From Haematococcus lacustris (taxonomy: Eukaryota > Chlorophyta > Chlorophyceae > Chlamydomonadales > Haematococcaceae): DNA of 64,000 nt. A model generated the notes under the pieces. It searched no databases, was not told where the DNA came from, and saw only the letters and a list, made by a program, of their open reading frames with translations. How positions within the stretch are numbered: the first letter of the stretch is position 1; each line of letters starts with the position of its first letter. Location: assembly GCA_030144725.1 (NCBI GenBank), contig JASKMD010000006.1:9682806-9746805 (forward strand). Reading direction: 5' to 3'. The translations under genes and the position numbers were made by a program. Below, piece after piece: positions 10,279-19,400 of the stretch.

Positions 10279-10561
10279 TGTTAGTTGCATACCCTCCCGG
10301 AGCAGTTGAGATCAAGCACCGGGATTGTAGGGTGTGCCTGCCAGCGGTCCGGCCGCGATGAGTGCGAGTGTGACTGCCGTATTTAGGGCAGACACCCGGC
10401 AGTCGTAGGCACCCTGAACTGGTGTCCGCGTCTGCCCGTGCTCTTCCAACAGGTAGGCGCAAGGTTGCGCAAGGTTGACGCAAGGTTGCGCGTTAGCAGT
10501 TGTGGCAGATCAATGTAACTACCCTGAACTGGTGTCCGCGTCTGCCCGTGCTCTTCCAACA
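10279..10561 (+). repeat. 3' long terminal repeat of the copia element
   Basis: 283 bp, base for base the same as 4599-4881 by reading both. Confidence 0.97.
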
Positions 10562-10566
10562 CCGGT
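10562..10566. repeat. copia target site duplication (right)
   Basis: CCGGT directly after the CA of the 3' LTR. Confidence 0.93.
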
Positions 10567-10804
10567 GCAAAAGGTCACATCTCTCGGTCACATCTCTTTT
10601 TCTCCTGGGGGGGTCTGCCTGGAGGACGCTCGCGGAGACAAAGAGATCAAATGGAGCTCACTCTAGGAGAGTTATTCGTCTCTATCTCCGCGCATTGGAA
10701 ACGGGAGAGAAGAGATCCGGACCGTTTGCGGCAGTTAGAGGGACATGGGCTGGCGGCTGATCTCTTTCTCTCTTCTCTTTCTCTCTTTCTCTTCTCTTTC
10801 TCTC

Positions 10805-10844
10805 CGATCTCTTTTCTCTTTTCTCCGTGCATTGGAAACGCGCC
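10805..10844 (-). repeat. right terminal inverted repeat
   Basis: Read on the minus strand it begins GGCGCGTTTCCAATGCACGG, the partner of 3920-3959. The neighbouring 10759-10830 is a CTCTTT-rich pyrimidine tract. Confidence 0.75.
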
Positions 10845-11199
10845 CATGGTGCAGTCGACAACTTGCACAACACGCAACGGTCCAACTTGACCAATGCGCC
10901 CTCCAGCTGCACATCTTGCCCGTTGTTGGGATGTGCGAACGGTGGCATGTACCTGCACAGTGTACCAAGGAAGTTTTGCATGTGGTGACTTGTAGTCAGC
11001 TGTGACACCCGTGAGAAAATGTTCGAATGGGCCAGCATGGGCCAACCAGGCCATCTCGTGCCGCGATTTTTGCACCCGCTTGCTGCATAGGTCTAGTCAG
11101 GGCTGTCCCTTGATTATTCCTTGCGCCCGCCAAAGTGGACCCCTCGAAGCAAAGCTTGTTTGGGTCATAGCTGGAAGTTTAGAGGTGCTGTGGTGAGCC

Positions 11200-11740
11200 C
11201 CACGTAGCCCCGTGCTCGAGTTGTGACCTTTTGCCGAACACATGTCGTCGGCCGTCTTGCTGGGTTAGCTGTCAGTAAGAACATTCCGCTTTTGTTCCGA
11301 TGCGTAGCTGCAAAAATGAGCGCGTGAGCTTAACTAACCGTGGCCCCGACCGCGACCATGCAGGGCTGCTGCAAACCCGGCCCCCGGTCCAGCCTGGGCG
11401 AGTTCTGAATTGAAACTACACAGTCAGCTCCACTGTAGCATAAGGTACGCGATGGGTTAAGCTGCACCACAATGCTTTCAGTGAGTGAACAATGGCAGGG
11501 ATTCATATCATGTCATACACTATGAGGTGTCACATGGCACATGGAACTTGTGTGGTGTGCTGACAGTGCTTATATCAACTCCCTGCCGTGATTTCATCTA
11601 AAGGTAAAATTGCAGGCAATTACAGCATAGTTATAACCGCAGAATGCAATGCTATGGATGATGTCATCGCCCAACACTACATCCCATGCATCACTTGCTG
11701 TGTGTGCTCTGCAGGTGCATGCCTACGTTCCCACATCCCC
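11200..11740 (-). repeat. inverted arm, partner of 13270-13790
   Basis: The reverse complement of this segment matches 13270-13790 with scattered changes. Shared words include GGTTATAACTATGCTGTAAT and CTGGACCGGGGGCCGGGTTT. The arms flank the plus-strand family copy with its minisatellite. The outer part encodes LDRGPGLQQPCMVAVG on the minus strand, a motif found again near 13640 and 14320. Confidence 0.65.
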
Positions 11741-12963
11741 TTCAAGGCCGGTCCGTGCTGCTTGAGGGCATTGTGGTGAAGTTAGACCGATGCGTTCTTT
11801 GCACGGTGTCGACTGCACCATGCGTGATAGGCAGATGGCAAGCATGGACAGCTTTATGCGTGGCACCTAATGTGGAGGGGACAGACGCTATCTGGGAAGT
11901 ACGTGATGCTTCTAAACTTAGCGGCCCAGCGCGTGGTGATGCCCTAGGGCCAGCCACCCTTGTGGACAACACACTCCGAGCTGGGTGTGAGGCAATGCGC
12001 CTCCCCCTTGTGGCCCACTTCAAGTGTGTGCAACGGTTGAAGGTGGAGGCTAGCATTTGCCCACACTCACCGGGCAACAACAGCAGCAGCAGCAGCAGCA
12101 GCAGCAGGGGTGGTGGTGGGGAGGGGGCAGGAGGGAAGGGTGTGGGGTTGGGGCAGTGGGCACCATCCCCCACTCGCTCTCAGCCACTTGGCCCAGCGCC
12201 GGGCAACAACAGCAGCAGCAGCAGGGGTGGTGGTGGGGAGGGGGCAGGAGGGAAGGGTGTGGGGTTGGGGCAGTGGGCACCATCCCCCACCCGCTCTCAG
12301 CCACTTGGCCCAGTGCCGGGCAACAACAGCAGCAGCAGCAGCAGGGGTGGTGGTGGTGGGGGGGCAGGAGGGCAGGGGGGGGGGCTGGGGCAGTGGGCAC
12401 CATCCCCCACTCGCTCTCAGCCACTTGGCCCAGTGCCGGGCAACAACAGCAGCAGCAGCAGGGATGGTGGTGGTGGGGGGGCAGGAGGGCAGGGGGGGGG
12501 GCTGGGGCAGTGGGCACCATCCCCCACTCGCTCTCAGCCACTTGGCCCAGTGCCGGGCAACAACAGCAGCAGCAGCAGGGATGGTGGTGGTGGGGGGGCA
12601 GGAGGGCAGGGGGGGGGGCTGGGGCAGTGGGCACCATCCCCCACTCGCTCTCAGCCACTTGGCCCAGTGCCGGGCAACAACAGCAGCAGCAGCAGGGATG
12701 GTGGTGGTGGGGGGGCAGGAGGGCAGGGGGGGGGGCTGGGGCAGTGGGCACCATCCCCCACTCGCTCTCAGCCACTTGGCCCAGTGCCGGGCAACAACAG
12801 CAGCAGCAGCAGCAGCAGGGGTGGTGGTGGTGGGGGGGCAGGAGGGCAGTGTGTGGGGCTGGGACAGTGGGCACAAATCTCTCCCTCGGGAGGCAGCAAC
12901 AACGGTGGCATGGGGACTGCTGCGGCCAAGAGTTGGGCATCCTTGTTTGCTTCTGCTGCTTAA
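11686..12963 (+). pseudogene. plus-strand copy of the repeated gene-like family, minisatellite in the reading frame
   Basis: After an acceptor-like CTCTGCAG the frame reads CMPTFPHPLQG, LLEGIVVKLDRCVLCTVSTA, GRWQAWTALCVAPNVEGTDA, GDALGPATLVDNTLRAGCEA and CVQRLKVEAS, the same order as in the interrupted minus-strand copy. It then enters about seven Gly/Ser-rich minisatellite units and stops at 12961-12963. Differences from the other copy are often conservative, suggesting the family once encoded a protein. No known domain is recognised. The three pairs of Cys and Trp residues are the only notable conserved features. Confidence 0.4.
12072..12880. repeat. minisatellite, seven units of 116-129 bp
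   Basis: Units begin GGGCAACAACAGCAGC at about 12072, 12201, 12318, 12438, 12554, 12672 and 12789. Each contains a CAG run of variable length, a GGTGGTGGTGGG tract and CACCATCCCCCACTCGCTCT. A shorter related tract lies on the opposite strand at about 1575-1850. Confidence 0.95.
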
Positions 12964-13269
12964 ATGCCTTCCTTTTCTACCCCTTCCCAACAGTGCGTGC
13001 TGGCCCAGTTGCTCTCTTTCGGGCTTGTACCGTATGACAACGCAGGGCAGGGCCATAGCCATGTACCGTTCTACAATACAGCCATTGCCTGAGAAAACAG
13101 TGAAGCTTAGCCTAGATCAATTGAGGCAGTTGTGGGGTGTAGTAGGCCGGGGTCCTCCAGCAAAGACAGTCTGTGGGCTGCTAGATGCACTGCTGGATGC
13201 ACATGCACTATGAGCAATGTTGAATGGTGCTCTGACCTGTAAATATTACACATCCACCATCTGCACGAA

Positions 13270-14030
13270 GTTGTTGAGATACGGAAACGCAGGATAGGCA
13301 CCTGCAATGCACACATAGCAGGTGCTGCATGTGGTGTGTTGTTGGGAAACGACATCATCCATAACAATGGAGTCTGCGGTTATAACTATGCTGTAATTGC
13401 CTGCATTTTTACCTTTAGATGAAATTGCGGCAAGGGGTTGCTATGAGCACTGTCAACACACCACACAAGTTTCAGGCCTACTGGTCACACATGTGCCATG
13501 TGACACCACATCATGTGTGATGTGGTACTATTCCCTGCAAAGATGCACACACTTAGTGCATCGTCATGCAACCTAATCTATTGCGTACCTTGTGCCATGA
13601 CGAGCCTACAGGTATGTTTTCAGCCACAATTTCGCTGTGGCTGGACCGGGGGCCGGGTTTGCAGCAGTTCTGCATGGGCGCAGTCGGGTCCACAATTCAT
13701 GAGTCCCACGCGTTCATTTTGGCAGCTACGCAGCGATACAAGTGCCAATGTTCTCACTGGCATCGTCGGTCGCTCCACTTGCAAAGGGCACGAAAGTCAG
13801 CGCTCAAGCGATTACAAGCTTTGCGATGCGCATGGGGTCTACTCCGTCGACTGGACAGTTCTCTAGGCTACGTTTGGTCCAGATTCTTGGCAGGCTACGG
13901 AGGTGGACATCCGGCAGGGAGCTAACAGCGACGCGCTGAGCCCAGCGGTGCAAGTCTTACATGCTGGGATGGCCTGTACGTGATATGCGAAAAATATTCA
14001 GCAGGACGTGTCACAGCTGACTTGTAGGGC
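13270..14030 (+). pseudogene. third, internally deleted copy of the repeated family
   Basis: 13270-13790 is the arm that pairs with 11200-11740. It is followed directly by 13845-14000, which matches the tail of the minus-strand copy (VDWT, ATFGPDSWQAT, ALSPAVQVLHAGMACT). The frame has an in-frame TAG after VDWTVL, so this copy cannot make the protein. Confidence 0.5.
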
Positions 14031-14570
14031 AATGGCATAATTCACGGCATTACAGTCTTTGGTTATAACTATGCCATGATTGCCTGCATTTTTACAATTG
14101 GATGATTCCTTGGCAGCGCATTGCTGGGATCGTGATCAACACTCCCTACTAGTGTAGTATATAAATACCACGTCCGTGCCCCTTGACACCACATAGTGTG
14201 TGATGGGTGACATTCCCTGCCAATGTGCACTCACTGCGAGCATTGTGTTGTGACCTGTTTCATTGCATACCTTGTGCCAAACGGTGAAGTAGGTTGGGGT
14301 TTTAGCCTAGATGTCGCCCTGGCTGGACCGGGGGCCGGGTTTGCAGCAATCCTGCATGGTCGCAGTCGGGTACACGGTTAGTGAGCCACACGCGCTCATT
14401 GTTGCAGCTAGGCAACGGAGCAAGTGCGAAATGTTCTTACTCGCAGCTATCCCAGCAGGACGGCCGACGACATGTGTTCGGCAAAAGCGAGTCGAGCAAC
14501 GAGCGATACAGGGCAGTACATTTGTATATTTCCTCAGGTGTGTCACAGCTGACTGCCATTGGCGGCACCC
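14031..14570 (+). repeat. fourth partial copy of the family arm
   Basis: 14310-14500 repeats the segment around 13640 and 11220-11405: LDRGPGLQQSCMVAVG, then HALIVAARQRSKCEMF. GATTGCCTGCATTTTTAC near 14078 repeats 13395. Similarity fades after about 14570. Confidence 0.5.
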
Positions 14571-16005
14571 CTGATAACCTCTCACTAATCTTGAAGAGTT
14601 CTTACAACGACTCTTGCGCAGTGCGGTGCAGCTCACCAGCGCGAGGCTAACGGGCTGCTCAGGCTGGTGTGCGCCTGTGCCGGGTTCAGCGGCATGGACG
14701 ACCTGAATTCTTTGAGATTTTGTTCGGGCGCAGGACCCCCCTGTGATGTGTGCTAGTGTGCTGATGACATGTTTAGGAGTTCTGGTATGGCACCAGAACA
14801 GCGTGCGACTCGTGTCACGTAAGACCATGTCAAATATTATGAAATGAGCACTTTTTCCGGCCTATTTACTGTCCAACCAGAGCGTCAAATGATGGACTGC
14901 CGACTTAAATGTATAGTACTGAGTTCCCACCATGTCCCCTGTCCACCAGCTCATTTTCTGCGACGTTTTGGCAGATTTCTGCTGCTCGTGGTTGCTCGGG
15001 AGCCACAAGCCTCAATGCGCTGAGCATCTTGTGCGAGACTGCAATTCCGCAAGTTGCACCTGGCAGCAGGTTCAGCAGCAATCCGCCGTAGCCGTCACGA
15101 ACCCAGCTTGGGGATGGGTCTCGATGCGTGCTGGGACGCAACAGCACTGTTGCGTGCTGGCCTGAAAACTTGCAATGTCCAGTCATGATGCGAGATTCAC
15201 GTCGTGCTGGGTTCAGGCTGCCTGTAGCAGTCGCTAAGAGTGTCTGCGAGGCTCAAGAATACGTTGCAGGTTGGGGGCCAGCCACCCGGCAAATCGTTTA
15301 GGCTGGCTGCACACTCGTCACGCCATCAGCAGCTCATCGCACTAATCAGCGGACTCAGCCGTGCAGAGATGAGTTAGAAGTTATCTCTTGAGCCATGGGG
15401 GTGCCGCCAATGGCGGGGGTGACCTCATGCATAATATACCATATACCTGTATCATGAGATATCATGATACATGCCGCTCCCTAAGCATGAGGGCTGTAGG
15501 GATTAAACCTGGTAGAGAGACAGTAGACAACTTGGTAGAAGGAGATGTTGCCCCTACGTGCAGGATTCAACTTCGTGTGGCCTATGCCTCAATCCTGAAG
15601 CCCCACTGGTTGCGGCCTATGCCCGACTCAACCCACAGGATGACCATGGTCACACAAGGCATAGCGGGGTCCTGTTTTGGATACATAGCCACGGGTTTGT
15701 GACGAACCCTGACCGACAACATGCACCACTTCAGCACCGCTGCAACACTCACACAGACACACCCAGGTTACTATTGTTAACCCGAACACCATGCAGAATC
15801 AAGAAAAGTGCTGTCCACAGCGTTCAACTACCATAACCCACCCCCAAGTATCGGGGAGGGCCTCAGCAGCGAAGTCAGCACCTCAACATGGTGGTCGCAT
15901 CACCTCACTCACCCCTGTCCCTCTGTGTCCCTCCTCCCCTGACTGCATCACCTACAACTACATGTACCCCGCCAGGCCCTTTTTCCCTTTCCCTCGCCCT
16001 GCTTT
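14571..16005. other. gene-free stretch before the AP2 gene 3' end
   Basis: No splice-supported coding sequence seen on either strand. Several short open frames exist but none shows family motifs or consistent codon structure. Confidence 0.35.
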
Positions 16006-16010
16006 TTACA
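16006..16010 (-). terminator. candidate TGTAA polyadenylation signal of the AP2 gene
   Basis: TGTAA on the minus strand, about 400 bp after the AP2-gene stop. TGTAA is the usual poly(A) signal in chlorophyte nuclear genes. Confidence 0.4.
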
Positions 16011-16412
16011 CCCCCCCAGAGTCGTGACATGCACAGCCGCGACATGCACAGCTGCGACATGTGGCGCTGCGCCGTTCCCCTACGCCAGTGCATCTTGCTG
16101 GCTGAGCCTGGCTTCGTGACGGACCTGCTTGACACCCAGGCTAGCCTGGCCTGGGGAGCTTGACCCTGCCTTGACCTGGCTTGGCAGACCCGGCCTGGAG
16201 CCTCCACCTGCCCTTGGGAACCTCAACTTGGTGGTGAGCCCACCTCCACCAGCCAAACCCACCCATGTCTGCTCCAAGGCAGCGGGTTCCAGGCCCCCTC
16301 TCCATGCCCCTGGCTGGCTGCATGCATGCACCCACAGACTCAGCGCAAGGGCATGCCTGATGGTGCCGGCACGCCCTGTCCAGTGCTAGGGAGGTGTTGA
16401 GAAGAGGTGGGC

Positions 16413-19400
16413 TCACATGCCATCCGACCGCATGCGCTTGTGCGGCCTGCCATCAACCACCTCCCCCATGGGCCCACCATACATCTGCTGCCGCATCTCC
16501 ATGCCCATTCCAGCCGCAGCATGGCCGGCAGAAGGGTCATAGACGTTCAGGGCCATGGGGGGTGCACCTGCGAATGCGCAGCACTGTCGCCTTGTGAGCA
16601 TGCGCTGTGGCCTGGCACTCGCCCCGGTCATTTTGCTAAGCAACTGCCGCCACGCTTTGTGTCAAGTGACGCATCGTGCTGTGACAGCCCACACCACAGC
16701 CGAAACAGGTTGGTGGTAGTGGAGCGCCTCAACATTCCTGGCTCAACAGCCAACTCAACTACCCTACTCAGTAAAAAGGTACAGGAGGGGTGCAAGGTTT
16801 AAAACCTCCACACTGTCCTGGTTGGCATTGGTGCACCCCCAATGTTGATGTTGGGTTACACCGCTACGCTGCCAGCCTGGTGTGGCTGCTGGGCCATGGC
16901 ATGGCTTGGCCATGGCATGAAACATACATAGCCCCTACTGGGAGGAGTAGGAGGGAGACAGGAGGGGCCAGGAATGGCAGAGCAGGGAGGGGAGGGGAGG
17001 CGGGGACTCCTCCATGTGCAGCAGCAGCTCCAACACATCCCATTGACCCTGACCGCTCACCACTCTGCCATGTGAACCCTTGCCCTGACTAATTACCCTG
17101 GCTAACCACCTTACCAGGTCGACCTCATGCCTGCGCAACGCCTTGCCTGTCCCATCCCTTCTTACATTGGCCCTTCTGCTCTCTCCCCATGCTGGCCCCT
17201 ACCCTTTCTCCTCCTCCCCTCTTCTACCTCCCTTCCCATCGCTTCCTCCCTCTCCCTTTCGAGCCCCTCTGCCCTTGCCCAGCCCAGCCCAGCCCAGCCA
17301 GCCCAGCCTCACCTGGGTTCCCTGCATGCTGGTGCATCATCTGCTGCTCTCCTGCCAGCCCCAGCTGACCCACAGCAACTCCTGTCTGCAGCCCTCCATT
17401 GTAGGCGTTCAGCCAACTCATCAGGTCTTGGGTAACCCTGTCGTTTGCTGCTGGCTCCACCTCCCCGATCTGCTGCTGTTGCTGCTGCTGTTGCTGGTGG
17501 TGCTGCTGCTGTTGCTGGAGGTGCTGCTGCTGCTGCTGCTGCTGCTGGTGTTGTTGGTGCTGATGTTGCTGATGTTGCTGGTGGTGTTGGTGCTGGTGGT
17601 GGTGCTGCTGATGCTGCAGCTGGTGGTGGTGGTGTTGGAGCTGGTGATGATGCTGGTGGTGAGCATCTGCACCCACTCCGAGAGTCGGCTCCATGTGGAG
17701 CTGCTGTTGTTGTTGCTGCTGCTGCTGTTGTTGGAGCGCAGCCTGAGCATACGCTAGTGCTGCTGCAGCGTTAGGGTCAGTCTCTGGCCTGCCATCCTGC
17801 CCTGGCAGTCCTAGAGCCGACGCCCCAGCAGCCGCAGCTAGCATGGCGTTCAAATCAGGCATGGCTGCTGCTGCAGAACCTCCCTGCTCACCCACAGCCC
17901 CCTCACCCAGGGCCCCTGCCCCAGCTGCTGCCCCAGCACCAGTAGCGGCGGCAACGGCAGCAGCAACAGCTGCCATCTCCGCCTCGGAACCCATCATGCC
18001 GCCCATGTCAGCCATGTTAGGGTCAGGCTGCTTGGCGTGCTGAGGGAGGGTGGACCCAGGCCGGTGGGCACCGCCCACTGAGACCACCTGCCAGCAGCGC
18101 CCATCAACATTGCCCTTACAAGCAAGTCCAAACTCGAAAAGCTGAAAGGTTAGAAATCAAGATATACTGCTCCGCAGCAGGCATCTGGTGCTATGTGCAC
18201 CGCACCCATCTTACCTTGAACATCACACCTACTGTTACACGTCACGCCTCACCTGGTGGGCTGCCTCTGACTGCAAGGCACTGACGATCTCGGGCCCGCT
18301 GCGCAGCAGGTGACGCTGGAAGATGGCCAGCTTCAGCACAGTGGCTGCACAGGGGTGGTGGCACAATGGTGCAGTCAAGATATGCACCGCAATGGCAGGC
18401 GCTGCACAGCGTCAGGTTTGACAGAAAGGGCTGAATACATGGCAATGAGATTCATCAACAGTGGCTACCACGAGCCATGCTTATACAGAGGGCACACTGC
18501 AGAGTGGCATAGGAACAGCCGCACGTTCATGTGGTCAACATGGCACAGGGGCTTGTGAACGAGTCCCAGCAGCTGCAGTGCTGACTCATGTGCGACAGGA
18601 GTGAGAGGTGTGTGACCTGCTTGAGCACATGACTAAGCAACCCTACTGGAAAACCTTGTGCCCACGAGCAATTTCAATCCTGCATGTGCTCCCAGGCACC
18701 CATGGCAGTCTGCAGCAGGCAGGCTTTGCCTACTTGCGGCCTGGCGGGCGTCTTTCTCTGTGTCGTAATGCCCCAGATCCACACAGCCTGTGCCATCCCA
18801 CACTGCCACGCCCATCCCTTCCGGCTGCCCGGGATTCCTGCACATGCCAGCATGGCCACCAGCATGGGTTTGCTTATGGCATGGTCCGGCATGACAGCTG
18901 CAAGAAGGCAACAAAAGGCATGGCAACCCTGGCAAACATCACGCATTGGCAAAGCAGCGCATGTGTAGCCAACTGCGGCATCATCAGCACATAAAGGCCA
19001 CCAAGCGTCACCAGTGTGCTGCCGCTGCTGCTGCAGCTGGCTGCCCCTGACCTATGGTGGCGAGCCTGGTTTAAACTATCAGTATCCATACATATGGGCT
19101 TGTTCTGCTGCAAACACCAGTGGTGTTACAATAATCCTGACATGCTTATGCACTATGCTGCTTAACGTTGCTGCTGATGATCTTGTTAGTGACAGTGTAA
19201 CCGCTGCTGATGGCAGTGCTGCCGGTTGCTGCTGCTGCTGCTGCCGGTTGCTGCTGCTGCTGCTGCTGATGATGATGACAGTGACAGCATGGCTGCTGCT
19301 GATAGTGACAATGTGCCCGCTTCTGCTCAGGCCGTCAGCTCACGTGTACAGCATGGCAAAGCACTCGTCGTCTCCAGGGAGGTACCCAGTGGCGCTGCAG

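Larger units (their letters stand above)
4599..10561 (+). mobile_element. complete Ty1/copia LTR retrotransposon (Osser-like)
   Basis: A 5,963-bp element with two identical 283-bp LTRs starting TG and ending CA. It has a 5-bp target duplication CCGGT (4594-4598 and 10562-10566), a primer site directly after the 5' LTR, one long gag-pol frame and a purine tract before the 3' LTR. Identical LTRs and an intact frame mean a recent insertion and possible activity. It sits inside the TIR element 3920-10844, so it arrived after it. Confidence 0.97.
3920..10844. mobile_element. TIR DNA transposon (~0.96 kb) with a copia element inserted in it
   Basis: The ends are 40-bp inverted repeats starting GGCGCGTTTCCAATG (3920-3959 and 10805-10844), matching at 37 of 40 positions. 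They are flanked by a direct 5-bp repeat CATGG (3915-3919, 10845-10849). The paralogue near 11820 has one CATG-containing site with no insertion. Without the copia element and its extra target copy the unit is about 957 bp. A second copy of the terminal motif lies 60 bp inside the left end (3979-4013), with a weaker one at 10677-10705, so two related elements may be nested. The only small frame seen is a 22-codon Ser-rich one at 4083-4151. No transposase is visible, and the superfamily is not assigned. Confidence 0.7.
1390..11410 (-). pseudogene. repeated gene-like family copy, split by two DNA transposons
   Basis: On the minus strand, 11410-10850, 3914-3702 and 1881-1390 are consecutive parts of one unit once the insertions at 3920-10844 and 1890-3693 are removed. 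The encoded pieces are LEGALVKLDRCVLCKLSTAP, then WKAWTTLCMAP through RGDALGPATLVDKTLRAGCE, then CVQRVKVEAS, a Gln/Gly-rich minisatellite, and a tail with VDWTLLNATLGADAWRAT and ALSPAVQVLHAGIACT before a stop near 1413. The plus-strand copy at 11686-12963 shows the same order uninterrupted through the minisatellite. An acceptor-like TGTGCAG stands before the first piece. I do not recognise the protein; it could be a transposon gene or a multiplied host gene. With two insertions it is surely inactive. Confidence 0.55.

Noticed and set aside
12072..12880. CRISPR-like regular repeat with seven units
   Set aside because: Units of 116-129 bp are directly adjacent with no unique spacers; it is a minisatellite in a eukaryotic repeat.
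17421..17774. Plus-strand Leu- or Ala/Gly-rich open frames opposite the AP2 gene
   Set aside because: Shadows of the CAG/CAC runs in exon 9 of the AP2 gene.
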